A DNA stretch of 64,000 nt from Amphichorda felina (lineage: Eukaryota; Ascomycota; Sordariomycetes; Hypocreales; Bionectriaceae), in assembly GCA_016490725.1 (NCBI GenBank), contig JAEMHR010000107.1:31079-95078 (forward strand), written 5' to 3'. The position numbers and the translations under genes are program-made. Within the stretch, counting starts at the first letter, position 1, and the number at the start of each line of letters is the position of its first letter. The notes beneath the pieces are model-generated. The model ran no database searches. It was not told the DNA's origin and saw only the letters and a program-made list of their open reading frames with translations. Below, piece by piece: positions 10,833-23,819 of this stretch.

Positions 10833-13800
10833 TTCGTAGTCGGGCGCTAGATAGATACAATTAATGTTTCATGATTTTTCACGACACGTTTTATGCCATC
10901 TTCGCAAGGGTCGGTCGCTTACCCTCCGCCTTGGCCTTGACAAAATGGAAAGGCTTGATCGGGAAAAGTGCCCCCGTGTTTCAGGCACGACATTTTCCTA
11001 GCCACCCCACAAACCTCAACGTCCCAGGATTCCTAGTCGACCCCGCCCCTCGCTGCCTTTATACCCTTGATAAGAATTCTACGACCCGAGCCCAACGCAC
11101 GTGGTCACCTTCCGGGGGGAAGATCCTACGATGCTTCGCTACCTAGACGCGTGGGGGGCCCCCTAACGCCATCCTGATTGACGGTTACGTGTACTGGTGG
11201 TATTCACCATTCATTGATGAGTCCTCAGTGGTGAATTTGACTGCGACTTGGCTGCTACAAATTCGGACCACACTGAACCAACGACATCGTTGATATCGAA
11301 GCCTAGTGTTTTATTATATCCTTATCTATCACCATATGGCACCCTTATAAGTTGGAGCCGCAATCTATTGACCAATGGCCATCAGAAGGACACTTATGCA
11401 CTCGTTGTATCAGCTAATCTGCTTCCCTTACGTGAACCCCAGACTATATACCACCATATAAAACTGAGACCACCCACTGATTTCTTGACATCTATCTTCG
11501 AGGTCCACATCTTTGTGATAGAATAGCCTCTTAGGCGGATATGTGGCGTCTGCAACGAGACTACTCTGATCTACGACGGTTCGATTCCTAGATAGATAAA
11601 TTTGGCCACGGGTTGTCATTTGTATGGCTACCTTTTTGGCAAGATATAGGATAGACGTAGACCCTGGGATTCGAGACTCTTATCTTGAGTGTATAGTTAG
11701 GAGTATGACCTCAGAGTATAGCTGCCGAGCGAGGAAACTGATGAAGGGTATCTAGATGGGGGCATCCGTCTATTCCAGCACCCGGAGGAAGCCTTAGATC
11801 CCTCGCAATGATACAGAAGAGGCCCTGTAATACAACAGGGAACTTCACTGACCCTTCAGGGTAGCCACTAAGGTAGTATTCGGGTGGTGCGGATATGGCG
11901 TTTTGGGCGCGGGTGGGGGACTATTTGGTTGCTTCCCCATTTCATGGCACGTTGGTGCACGAGTATGCCGAAACTGTTAATAACTGGGTAGAGCACACCA
12001 GGAAAGGATGTTTTATTCCCGCAAGGGTGAATGGGTCATTGGACTCTTCTTCGATGCAGGTGCATAAGTTTGCCCTCAGAGATGTCTGGAAGTGTCCATT
12101 TCGGGGGGGCCGGGACGGAGCAGTGCCGTTGATACTCCCCTCATGGGGTAATAGCTGCAGGTAAGGAATGCAACATCCGCCTATCTCTTCACCGAATCCG
12201 ACACGTGTATCTGTATCCTTACGATATCAAGCGCAGGGGAGAGTCTAGCTTAGGAAATCTGTCTTTGATTAGTGTGGGGAGCATCATCATACTGGGTCGA
12301 ATTGACGGGCCAGGGCAAAACGTGGCACCGTGATGACTAGCAGCACTCTTAAATTAGGGCTGGGGGGGCCAGTTGAAGCTGGTACGAATACGTACACAAG
12401 AATGGCCACGATGGTGCCACTGTGGTACTATTGTTACGGGGAAGCCCTCACTCGAAGAATGGAGCCGATTTCAGTCTACGGCCACAGATCCGCTGCCAGT
12501 GACTGTGATGCTACGTACATGGGGTGACGGAGACTTTGGAAGTTTGGGTGTGAAGCATGCAGTTGGCCTCGGAACGACGGAGCCTTCCTAAAGCTTACCC
12601 TCCGAGCCCCCTTGCATGGCCTTTTTGGGGTTGATACCCCTGCACAAATCAATTTTTTGACTGTTCAGGCATCGAGACCCTTTCGGTCTGGAGGCGAGAC
12701 CGATAGCTTGCTGCAGTATTGGTTTCTGCCAAGGTCACTGAAGGTGATGAGGCGCGTTCCGTTGGTCAGGACGGGTGGAAGATGCCAATACTAGTAGTAC
12801 TTTCGCTGACGGCCATGTATAATGTCAATACGTGTGCCAGACCCTGGTATGTGACTGCGATGCTAGAGAACCGTCAATGCAGATAACAGAGGTACATCAC
12901 GATCAGCCCACTAGAGATCTACCGTCATTATCACAATGCACCCCAGACGGTGGCCGTCGCCTCGCTAGCGGTGAGTTGGGCCGGCAATTTCACTGGGCGT
13001 GGGTCTGAGTTTATATGATGGTCAATATTGCTGATTGATGGATGGCGGTCACTGTTGGAGTCTTGACGGGGTTTTGGGACCCCGCGAAGCTCGGGAAGAC
13101 GTGTGTGCCAAATCAGACCAAATCAAACCAGACACAGAGGCCAGGACCCTCAACTTCTGAGCGCCACGACTGGTCGGTCACTGGCCGGTCCCCACCGGAC
13201 CGAGGTACCAGCGAGATCCACCTCCGGTGCCGGCCCCACTATACCGGAGCAAGTTTCTGCTTTGGGAGGTCAAGGCCGCGTCCAAAATCGTCAACGGCTC
13301 TCTCCAACTTCTTCGTTGCCCTACCTGGAAGCTCACTGTGGGCGGGCCCTACTCGTACTACTCTGTAGCGTAGCAACAACCCTGCCCGGGCAGTCCAAGA
13401 CGCGTGCCACCATCGTGGTCTAACGTTTACACAGTTAAAGTGCCGCCTCAGAACGAGTCAGGACACGTCTCGACCGGCACGACAAGACCTCTCATCCCAG
13501 TCGCAACCCGCGTGCAGCTGCAGTGAATACTACCTCAGAGCACGAGTACTAGCCTGTTTCGTGCATCAACCGCACATGGCGTCAAACTTTGCATCGCCCC
13601 TGACGCTCTGGACGCCGTCCCCAAGTAGCGCCATCGACGAATGGACACGACAGAATGCCTAATTCGACCACCACAAGTCCCGGAATGAGGGGCTGGCTGG
13701 GGCAGCTGAGAATAAGCGGCAGACGAACCCCTGACCATCTTTGCTGATCAAGCGGAGCCGGTATCCTGTGCAACCCTGGCTGGTCCCAATACCCCGGGTC

Positions 13801-13997
13801 CAGCTTGTTCGCTCTCTGGTCGGTGCCATCCACAGCCATGCGCAGCCATGCGCCGTACTTAACCCTGGTAAACCCCTACCACGTGCGTCTTCAACTGATG
13901 TCTCTTTCGAGTGGAAGTCCCGGAGTCTTGCATCTTCAATCTGACAGGAGCCGAGGACACCCTCGCTTCTGGCATGCGAGGCCATTCTCCCGTCACA
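10833..13997. other. Intergenic, about 3.2 kb, no gene seen
   Basis: No open frame here carries recognisable protein. The segment 11250-12800 has many short broken frames and reads like decayed sequence, but I could not tie it to a named transposon. A GGTTCGATTCC word near 11578 matches a tRNA B box, but the surrounding bases do not form a T arm or cloverleaf. The last 700 bp are GC-richer and form the upstream region of the CFEM receptor. Confidence 0.45.
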
Positions 13998-15622
13998 ATG
14001 AGGTCCTATCTGAGCGCTTTACTGCTCCTCCTCGTCGCCGTACCAGCTTCAGTCTTGGGCCAGAAGTCTATCGCAGACGCCCTCGAAGCTTTTCCAGACT
14101 GCGCGGTGAGTAGCATGCACATGGCTTTACCCATGATGAGACTCCCACGTGCCCGCCTCCGAGATCAATGCAGCACAACGCACATACAGACGAGTATCAT
14201 GCTGACAGGGGATCTTACCTACATCAGCAAACATGCCTCTTAGAAGGGCTGCAGACCGGAATCTGCTCTGCCTCGGATCAAGCCTGCATGTGCACAAATG
14301 AAGAGTTCCAGAAGGGCGTCACGGCCTGCGTCACGACTTCGTGCACACTGGTTTACGATAGATTACGTATGCAGACCACCTGGGACTGCCTCACGCCTCG
14401 ACATGGCTAACCACAGCCAAAACACAGTTGCCAAGAATGCCACCCTCACCAACTGCGGTGCCCCCGTGAGGGACCGCTCTCACGAGCTCGTCGTCATCTC
14501 CAACACCATGGCCGTCGTTTCCGCCTTGTTTGTCATTATACGATTCGGCTACAAGATCTTCGTCATCAAGACCGACATGGGCCTCGATGACTGGATCATT
14601 CTCGCGACCATCATCTCCGCCATACCCAGTGCCTACATCACTGCCAACTGCACGACGGTCAACGGCCTGGGCAGGGACATCTGGACTCTCAAACCCGAAC
14701 AGATCACCAATTCCATCATGTACTTCTACGTCCTGGCCGTCATGTACTTTGCGCAGACGGCCCTCGTCAAGCTCTCCATCACCGCCTTCTACATGCGCAT
14801 CTTCCCCTCCCGCAGCACGCAGCGCCTGCTCTGGGGAACCTTTGTCTTCACCATCCTCTGGAGCGTCGCCTACATCATCACAGCCATCTTCCAGTGCACC
14901 CCCGTCAAGTACTTCTGGACCCAGTGGGACGAGCTGCACGAGGGCCACTGCCTCGACGCCAACGGCATCGCGTGGTCCAACGCCGCCTTCAACATCGCCC
15001 TCGACCTCTGGGCCCTGGCCATCCCGCTGTGGGAGCTGCGGTCCCTGCAGCTCCACTGGAAGAAGAAGGTCGGCGTGGCGCTCATGTTCTGCGTCGGCAC
15101 CTTGTGAGTTATTTCCCTCTGGCTGAAAGACAGCCCTTCCTCCCCCACCGGCAACCATGATGGCCAACTAATCACCCCCGGGCCAGTGTCACGGTCGTGA
15201 GCATTCTACGCTTGCAGTCCCTCGTCGCCTTTGGCTCCAAAACGAACAGGACGTGGGACTTCTGGAACGTATCCATGTGGTCCACCGTGGAGATCTGCGT
15301 GGGCATCATATGCGCGTGCCTCCCGACGGTGCGCCTCCTCCTCGTCAAGCTGTTCCCCATGCTGGCCGGCTCGACGCACCGCCTCACGGGCTCCTACTAC
15401 CAGCGCTACGGGACGGGAGGCCGCTCCGGCACGGCGGGGACTCGGGGGATGCACACGGCGAACACCGTCGTCACGGTGGACCGCCCGGCGTCGACCATCG
15501 ACTCGGAGGCGCACGCGGGAGGCATCGTGTTCCACAAGAGCTACAATGTCCAGTACAGTGATAACGACGAGAGCAGTCTGGTGCCGATGAGCGATCTGAG
15601 CAAATCAGACGACAGGCGATGA
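13998..15622 (+). CDS. CFEM-domain PTH11-type seven-helix receptor, 452 aa
   Basis: Exons 13998-14105, 14228-14366, 14428-15103 and 15187-15622 join to 453 codons. Parts in order: signal peptide (MRSYLSALLLLLVAVPASVLG); a CFEM domain with eight Cys running from DCA through QTC, GIC, QACMC, TAC and TSC to TNC; the conserved linker CGAPVRDRS; then a fungal rhodopsin-like seven-helix domain starting ELVVISNTMAVVSALF. It includes DDWIILATI and ends in a Ser/Thr-rich cytosolic tail. This is the architecture of Magnaporthe Pth11-like receptors, which sense surface or host cues and signal through G proteins at the plasma membrane. The first intron (122 bp) is longer than most here. Its convergent neighbour is a second receptor of the same fold lacking CFEM. 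Confidence 0.93.
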
Positions 15623-16370
15623 GCTAATGTAGCATCAATGTTTTTTTTTATGGGCCGGGAAACCCGAGGAATGAATACTATTACTTAATATCTCATGTGC
15701 GATGGCACTTCCTCTTGTCCGAAAACTCCGCCCATGTCTCATCATCGAACGTGGCGCAGTGCATGTTGTGGAGAACTCACCATACGCAGTGCACCGAGTT
15801 CCACCGATCTGCCCTAATCTTCTTCATTTCATGCGACATGCAGGGATGGACAGATCACATCATGCATGAGCAAGCGGTTCATCGGGACTTTATCACAGGC
15901 TGCGTGTGGACACTGGACAGTCAAAGGGGCGGGTTGTAGCCCTACCCTACAGCCGAGTCCAACGCGGCCCCAAACTACCGGGCCTCTAACTCGTGGTCTC
16001 TGAGACGCAGAGAGGTCAAGTGCGTAAACGCCTAATACTGTAGGGGGTGTGAAATAACCCCAAAAGTTTTTACTTGTTTGTGGGTGTCGGTGGGTGATGT
16101 GTGTTGTTTGGAATTATGAGTACCTACTAATACGAAGCAGGGATGGCGAAGCCAGCTGTTGCAATCTGTTACAATACCCATAGTGACGTAAACCAAATGG
16201 GAAAACTAAATGAGGATTACAGTCTCCCGTAGATGGCCTTTTTAAACAATCAAGCTGAGATATATTTCCCACTATTGAGTTATATCCTAGTCTGCACCTT
16301 CTACCGACCGGGGTAGCCGCTATGCGCAGTGTGCCTGCAGGAGATGGACAAACCAAATCATGAATACAGC
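15623..16370. other. Intergenic between convergent receptor genes
   Basis: Both flanking genes end here, so it should contain two 3' untranslated regions and no promoter. It includes a T-run near 15640 and no convincing coding sequence. Confidence 0.5.
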
Positions 16371-17795
16371 TCATTGCTCGTGGTATTGGTGGACTTCGAC
16401 AGTTCGAATGATTTCTGACCCGCCAAAACTGTACTTGCGCCGGGGGCTGCTCCCACCATCTCTGATGTGTTCGCCATCTTGGCCCCCGCCGCGGATGTTG
16501 GTCGTGATATGTGATGTACCAGGAATGAGGGTCCCCTCGTCGCTGTCGGCATCGTCCCTGTATATGTTTGTTCCGCGGTTCCGCGACGTCTTCTGTGAGC
16601 TCGTCATCTCGAACTGTGATTGGGAATTGGACGAGTACCCCGGGGTTTCCTTCTGGAAGATCGACTTCCATAACGCGGGCATGAGCGGGAAGCACGCGCA
16701 GACAAGACCGATGCCGACTTCTGCGATTCTATATATGATATGTTAGAAATAAATTACTGAGGACGGCATTGGAGAGAATTTGCCCACCCCAGGAGGTTGA
16801 TCTGCACAAAGGCATATGTCTGGTCCTTGCTTTGACCATTGTTGATGATGAAGACCAACCGGACGAGACTGAAGATGCAAGCAATGCCACCAACGCCGAA
16901 GACAACGGCAATCTTGACCTTGGCCATCAGGCCTACCTGCAACTGCCTGGTTAGGGGACAAGGAATGAGAAGAACGACAATGTCGCTGATGAGACTGATG
17001 ATGTTATCGACGAGGATCAAAATGGGCTGGTTGAAGCATTCCCCGTCGGCGGTGGCTCCCCAGAACATGGAGATGGGGCGGCAGATAAAAATCTTGAGCA
17101 GCATCATGGTCGCATAGTACACGCCCATGACAGCCAGGAACCCGTATATCCATTTTACGTAGGTCCTGTAAGGCTCAAAGATCCTGATGAGAAATAGAAG
17201 AATTGCGGCCTTGGTTGCGAAAACTGTAGGGCCGTAGTTCACCATGGTGGCGTAGACCGTCTGGATCTCCATCAGCTCTTGTCTTTAGAAAGTACCAGGC
17301 ATGAGACCCGGGGCTATAGCCCTACCTGGTTGTACTTGATAACTAGAGGAGCTGGGACATCCCACTGGTGTAAGCCACCTCCGTATCTTAACACTAGAGG
17401 TGGTGAGCTTCATGCCTCGAGTGTCAATGGGGCATACCCACTTATCAGACAAATTGCACAGTACCCCATGAATCCAACCTGGATATGTAGGTCAGTAAGA
17501 GGCCGTTGTGACATGAACGGAGACATGGAATCATACGTATCCGACGAAGAAGGCAACTGGAGGAATTGGTCAGCACCATCTATTGGGCATCGGGGTATAT
17601 TTTGGACTTACTGTCGTCAGCTTGAAAGTCCATTGATAGTTTGTAGCGACTCCATACCCGGAGTGCCATGAATAATGTGGTGATGGGGATGGCGATGACG
17701 TTGGACACGATGCAGATGTAGTACATCTCCCGGTCTGGGTTTTCAAAGTTGGACACCATGCCATCGGGCGGTGGCATTCCAGGCTCGACAGCCAT
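16371..17795 (-). CDS. PTH11-type fungal rhodopsin-fold membrane protein, 384 aa
   Basis: Exons 17795-17612, 17556-17537, 17478-17442, 17393-17326, 17275-16788 and 16728-16371 join to 385 codons. Helices can be seen at MYYICIVSNVIAIPITTLFM, in VGFMGYCAICLIMLRYGGG, TVFATKAAILLFLIRIF, IYGFLAVMGVYYATMMLL, ILVDNIISLISDIVVLLIP, KIAVVFGVGGIACIFSLV and IAEVGIGLVCACFPLMPALW, followed by a hydrophilic tail. There is no CFEM domain and no signal peptide. By family this is a receptor-like plasma membrane protein with unknown ligand. Three successive exons are very small (20, 37 and 68 nt). They are supported because the joined frame restores the expected family sequence and each flanking intron has proper GT-AG ends. 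Confidence 0.87.
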
Positions 17796-19989
17796 GATGG
17801 TGGTTTGCGATGAGGGAGGATTTAAGAAGATCCTGTACTAAGGCAAACCCTCACCAAGGGTGTCGGTGATGGTGATGGCAAGAGGAAAGCATCGGAAAGA
17901 AAGTATGTGCCTTAACAATGGGCAACACCTATGATAATAGGCCAAACTCTAGGATAGCATTATCCTTGGACGGTCCGGACTCGAAGAACCAGCTGTGCAG
18001 GGAGTAGAAACAGCTTTACGCCAGTGCCTAAAGTGGAGTTGGGCAATCCCTTCTGTAAGCAGACTGAACATCCCGACGCCACGGATAGTTAGTGGTAGAA
18101 TCTGCAGCTGTCGTGTTGCGATTCATACATTGTACTTCTGGAGCTGGGCGACTTGCAGCTATAGCATGATACCTCGTGTGTGAATGACAGGGAGGACCCA
18201 GCTAGCCTCATTCCATCCGAATGCCGGACCGCGGACAACTGGTCGATGTGAAGGACTCTTATTGCATGTACTTTACGGGAACAAGGGGGCTACTTGGCAC
18301 GTGGTGGCTAATAAAGTGCAATTACACCGCCATGGGCTATGGCGTTTTTCAGTTGGTCCATGTTTGGGGAAAAGGAGACTTCCTGATGGGAGATAATATT
18401 GTGTCCCGGCGCTCAGGACCAAGCTCCTTCATCTCCGACCTATTATTCATATACATAATATGGTGTGCTGGAGACAGGTATCCTCTATTGTTACCATGGT
18501 ACACAGAGTGCGATGGGGCATCATGGCAATGGGCCCCCCTGTCGGTCAAGGCCTCGCAATGATTGATGAAAGGGGGTCGGAACAACCCTCAAACAGTGGG
18601 AAGAACCCGCGGGGCCTTAGCGTGGTAGCCAATGTTGATGAGCTCTCAAGTCCTGGAGGAGTCTGTGACGACGACATAAGTGCCATTTACAGCATTGATA
18701 ATTGATGATTATCTGGGTTCAAATTTCTCTCATCTTGTATCAAGAACAACAAAGTACAACGAGCCCCCGAAGGAAGAAGCCAAAGGATCAGCCTGGACTA
18801 GTATTGAAATGGACAGTGGCGTTCGACAAGCAATCAGCGAAAGCGGCAATGGCTTTGGTCGATCGTTAAACGTGCCGCCCATATCACGAGATTTATTGAA
18901 ACTAGGAGAGTCTAATGTAACCCAACGCGTCTACGAGCCGCACGCTTTGAGAGGCCACGATGAAAAAAAGTCATTTCTAAGTATACCCCATTCAAAGTCG
19001 AGTAGGACGATTCTAATCGCACACCGACATTTGCGCCCATAAATCACCTTGTGGATTATGCTGAAGATACGTTCATCGTAGAATAGCGTGTCGCCCTGAA
19101 TGGCGAAAAAATGGGAAAGGAACATGTCTGGATGCTTGGACGTTTGGATATCAGCAGGGGTGGGTGGCACGGCCGGATGGCGGGCCGGAGTCATGGATTG
19201 TGGGCGGCCGTGGCCCGAGTCTAGGCAAGGAGAATCCGGTCCCCAGGAAGATTTGGGGAGTCTGGGCATGCTTACAGCGGGTGATTTCTGAGTTCTGAGT
19301 TGGACAGTGACGGTGGTACTGGTAGTGGAGCCGCAGGTAATACTGAATATCAACTCTGTAGAACGTTTGATAAGTGAGGTAATTGGACTGCTTTTCTGCC
19401 ATGTTTTGCCTGTTCTTTCCTGCCTACTGCGGTGAAGTAATATGGCCAGAATAATGTCATTGAGCCTTGAATCTGAAGAGTTCTTAGGTTGAATGGATAA
19501 TATAAATGCCCTCGTCCTTGACTGTCAGATCAGGCATACTATGCGCATAGAGGTTGCATGGCCTCTGGGAAGTTTCAACCGATGCATGTTGGCTCGGATG
19601 TCGCGTATGCCACTCGTACGTGAACAAGGCAAAGGTAGCCACGATTGGCCGGTCAGTATCAGTTTCGAGGACTGATGGAGCATCGCACCATCGTCTCATG
19701 CGCCCTGCAGATCAATTACCCCCCACTGTCCATCATGGCGAGCATGGCCCCCGGCACCTCTTTGAAGTAAATGTGATTATCAGTAGGCAATTGGCCCAAG
19801 ATCTCGTCGCGGGTTCTGAAGCTAGCATCCGCGGGTGGATGAGCCAGGGTCCCATGGCCTGTCACAGCACGTATAAGGGCTTGAAGAGCGAACAGCCAAC
19901 ATATGTAGGAAGAATGCACGTATTATTCTCTTGCGCAAAAACGCGCGGCGAATATTATCGATCTATCTGAGTCTACGCCATATGGACGC
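17796..19989. other. Intergenic, about 2.2 kb, no confident gene
   Basis: Short frames only. On the minus strand, 19919-19485 can be read as protein-like pieces (for example FRTRDEILGQLPTDNHIYF, then RPIVATFALFTYEW) broken by one stop. I could not assign a family and treat it as a possible relic, not a gene. Confidence 0.4.
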
Positions 19990-21206
19990 TCAGAAGATGG
20001 CTTGCGCATTCGGAGGCGAAGAGATGCCACCGGGCATGTTGAACGGCGAGGACGACACGAAAAAAGTCCACCGGTTCAGCTGCTTGCACGTTTCGGCAAG
20101 CCTCTCCAAATCAAAAAGTTCTCCTGTGCTTCATTAGCCTCATTGACCCTGCCAGCGGGAATTGGTATCAGCGGCGGGAAAAACGCACCAACTGGCATTC
20201 CCCAGCCAGCCAGCATGTATTCATGCATAAGGATACCGCCGGGGGGAGTCGGAAAGACCTGGGAAGCACCCGATTAGCGTCTCGAACAAGGGTAAACCAT
20301 GAAAAGGGCCAAACCTCGAAGCTGATGGCATCCCCTGCAACAGCTGAGAATCCCGTGTTCCAGATCCACTTCAGGACATCAATGGTGCCCTCAACACCCG
20401 CGTGCTTGGGACTGGGGTTGGCTGCGTAGGCCTTCTTGGTGTCCGTGTCCATGCTCTGCTCCCACTCCTTGGTAACGCCAATGCGCACCAGCAGGATGTC
20501 GCCGCGCTGAAACGTGATGTTGCACTCCTGCGCAATCTCAAGTATGTCGCTGAGCTTGATCTGATGCTGCGAAAAAGTGGTGTACTCGATGCCCTTCTTT
20601 TCAGCCCAGGAAACGTAGTCAATCAGAACGCCGCGTCCTGCATTCGTGTAGAAATTCTTAGCCGCGATAGATGCTCCTGCTGGCATTTTGGACTCACCTG
20701 TGATCCCCTCCTGGGCCCAGTGGTGGATGCCGATGCGGTCGTTGGAACGGTCCAGGATCTCCTCTTTGGTCGTCCCGCCATAGAAGACACGCTCCGAGCT
20801 GCCTTCTTCGCGAGGCATGGAAAAGTGTCGCAAGCCATCCCACTGGCTGCTTTGCTCTGGAATGTATTGTTAGTGATGGACCGCACCAGGATTTTGTCCT
20901 TAATGGAGACGCACGTGGGTTCAACGTGTAAACGTCGTCAAATGCGACCCCGTCCAGAAGAGGCACCATGCTGAGCTGGCATGGCTGGCGGTCGAAGGGG
21001 GCATACTCCAGCTTGGTCAAGTCCCATCCGAGATTGACTCTGATTCCCGTCCTGATCTGTGTCTGAGCCGCTGCGAGCACTCTCTCAGGGGTGAGCAGTA
21101 CCAGCCTACCAAGCCCCTCCTCGTGGCTTCCAGGCTTGCCAATCCATACGCGCTTGGGATCTGGGAGCTCATCCCAGCTCTTTTCCATAATCGAGGGATC
21201 CGACAT
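19990..21206 (-). CDS. Putative cyclase / metal hydrolase family (PF04199), 325 aa
   Basis: Exons 21206-20915, 20856-20698, 20637-20315, 20258-20189 and 20123-19990 join to 326 codons. Family landmarks in order: SMVPLLDGVAFDDVYTLN, SSQWDGLRHF, DRIGIHHWAQEGITGRGVLI, a C-terminal FPTPPGGILMHEYMLAGWG, and SPPNAQAIF at the end. The family includes kynurenine formamidase and bacterial polyketide cyclase-like hydrolases that bind a metal. In this branch the classic HxGTHxD box is replaced by QWDxxxH. It has no signal peptide, so it is probably cytosolic. It is divergent from a sugar-type transporter 767 bp away; together they might take up and cleave one compound, which is inference. The substrate is unknown. 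Confidence 0.88.
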
Positions 21207-21973
21207 CGTTAGAGTAGAAGATAATATATTAACACGAGTAGGAGAGTTGAATGATGAGCTGATGGTGCAGATTGTGGGGGAGGTTTCCCCTCGATGTCAT
21301 AATGATGCTGAGAGGTAAACCATGGAGGCTCTTTACCCCTCTACTCAACAGGGATCGAAATCTGTGCGACCATTTGCAGCCATGCGTATTTTGACTGTAA
21401 CAGTACTATTACTATTACATAGTAGATTACGCAGAGCTGCCAATCCTTCGACGCATCGAAATGGGCTAACACGGATCAGCGGGTTGGGGTTACATGGCGT
21501 GGTCCACTGACTCGGCACAGGGGGGACAGGGGAAGAAGCTTGGCTTGACTGGGTTCTCAGCCCCTCTTGCTCCCGTGTCACCGTGTTGCTGCGATTGTCA
21601 ACCTGCATATGCGCTGGCCCGCAGGTTGTTGGGAGTGGTACGAGGACGAGGATTGAGCTGTCGCTTTCGGGGTTGTGGACCGGTCCTCAAGGCGGTATTT
21701 TTTTTGGATGTGATCTCATCCCCCTCGGCAGATTCGTTCTGTTCATTTCTAGCAAGGGGAATGCATATTGGCATTCCCTGTCAACGTTTGGGGTACCAAC
21801 CCAACTACCCACATTGAACCTTGACTCTACCACGGCAGACCTAGACATGGCTGTCCCTTAAACACCCTCTCCTCACAATATTTTTTTTTTTTAATTTGTC
21901 CACTTTTGTGTGCGGGCGAGGTCTGGTCGTTCTGCTATATTGGGCCTCAAAACTTCAATTAGTTGCAACAGCC
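21207..21973. promoter_or_regulatory. Divergent promoter of cyclase and MFS transporter
   Basis: The two start codons point outward from this 767-bp stretch. It holds a T-run near 21880 just before the transporter start and no obvious operator repeat. Confidence 0.4.
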
Positions 21974-23819
21974 ATGCCGGAAACAGGGAACCAGACCAGT
22001 CTGTACAACAGGCTGGTCATCGCCTTCGTTGCGCTTGGAGGAACTGTGAGCTACTGCGACCAAATCATGCCAACATGATACTGACAGTTTTCTCCCGCTC
22101 AGACCTACGGCTACGGAGCCTCCATCATCGGCAGCACGATCGGTCAACCGGGATGGTACGCCTTCTTCGATCTCCCCGTCGACGGTGAGCCAGGCTACGA
22201 TACTATAACGACGCCTGCGATTGCGACCGCCAATGGACTTTTCTCGGCGGGAGGAGCTGTCGCCTGCCTCATCGTCATGTGGGCTTGCGATTACTTTGGC
22301 CGTGCCCGAAGCATTCAGTTCGCTTGTCTGCTCGGTATCATCGGTGGCGCTCTCCAAAGTGGTGCCCAGAATCTTGCGTAAGGATTGGACACGCTCGCAT
22401 ATTCCATTTGGAGGCTGACCATAATGCGATAGCATGTTCCAGGCTGGAAGATGGATTATGGGCATGTGCGTAGGCGCCATGTCTGCTGTGACTCCAATGT
22501 ACCTATCGGAAATGTCCAGTCCCTATGCTCGAGGCTGGCTCGTCGGCCACCATGCCATCTTCCTCGTGTTTGGCTATATGCTATCCTCGTGGATCGGATT
22601 TGCGGTCTACTTCTCCAAGAACCTAGAATTCGGCTGGCGATTTCCCCTGGCGTTCCAGGTCGCACCACCACTGGTCCTGCTTTTGGGGTCCCCATGGGTC
22701 CCGCGATCTCCTCGGTGGCTGATGCAGAAAGGTCACACAAATGAGGCCTGGTCGGTTCTCCTCCGCCTCAGAAAATCTGCCGACGACCCGGATGATCTGG
22801 TTGCCAAGGAGGAGTACTACCAGATTGAGAAGCAGCTGCAGCTTGACTCTCAGAAGCTGGCAGCCTACGGGGGCAGCCCTTGGAAGGCCGTTCTCCAAAA
22901 GAAGAGCTACCGAAAGCGCATGGCCATTGGCTTTCTGACACAATGGGGCGCCGAGTTTGGTGGCCCTCTCATCATTGTAGGTGTCCACCGCGTGGACAGA
23001 GGCCAACTTGACGCTGATACTATGATACCCAGAATAACTATGCCGTCATTCTCTACACAAGCTTGGGCCAGACTGGATATATGCCGCTGCTACTTTCTGC
23101 ACTGTGGCTCACCACAGCCGGCGTCATCTACAACCCCTTCGGTGCCTGGCTGCACGACAAGGTCAACTCGCGCAGAAAGATGTACATGACGGGCTTCGTT
23201 GGAATTATTATCACCACCTCGATCATGTCGGCTATGATCTCCCTCTACGCCGGAACCAACAACAAGGCTGGCAACGCAATCGGCGTTCTGTTCATGTTCC
23301 TGTACCTCGCCTTCCAGGGGACCTGTTGCAATACCACCATGTACCTCTATGTCTCAGAGATCTTCCCAACAGAGATCCGGTCAATTGGTATCGGCTTCTC
23401 GCTCTTCGGACAGTATGCGGGTAAGTTGATGCAGCTATGCGCCATGAACAAACTCTTCTGCAGATGCTAAGACAGTTTTTTATTTAGCCACAATCATCCT
23501 CCTGCAGACGGCTCCCATCGGATTCGCTGCCGTGGGGTGGAAATATTTCCTCGTCGTCATATGCTGGAGCGTGTGCTTCCTGCCCGTCATTTACTTCTTC
23601 TGGCCAGAGACAGCCAGACTGACTCTCGAAGAGATTGGCAAGCAATTCGGTGACGACGTCGCGGTGCATCTCACCGATGCGACCGACGAGGAGAAGGCTG
23701 CTCTAGACAGGAAGCTAGCCCAGGGCGAGACGCCAAACGAGACGACGACCGCAAGCAGTTCTCCTCCGCCCGAGGCTATCATAAGCAGCAACAGCAAGCC
23801 TGGTAACGGCAAGGAGTAG
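21974..23819 (+). CDS. MFS sugar transporter (lactose permease/hexose type), 536 aa
   Basis: Exons 21974-22045, 22103-22377, 22433-22976, 23033-23420 and 23488-23819 join to 537 codons. Sugar porter signatures are present: GYGASIIGS in TM1, the loop 2-3 motif CDYFGRARS, AGRWIMGMCVGAMSAV, PMYLSEMSSPYARG (the PxYxxExxPxxxRG motif), the central loop SPRWLMQKG, YVSEIFPTEIRSIG, and FFWPETARLTLEEIG at the end of TM12. It carries a sugar or related small molecule across the plasma membrane, most likely with protons. The substrate cannot be told. The closest subgroup is probably LAC12/cellodextrin-like. The cytosolic tail is rich in Ser, Thr and Pro. The cyclase gene is divergent to it. Confidence 0.93.

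Noticed and set aside
11577..11587. tRNA-like B box GGTTCGATTCC
   Set aside because: The flanking bases do not pair into a T arm, and no A box or acceptor stem fits around it.
19485..19919. Protein-like pieces on the minus strand near the cyclase gene
   Set aside because: Two frames separated by a stop look protein-like, but I could not match a family or splice them into a model.
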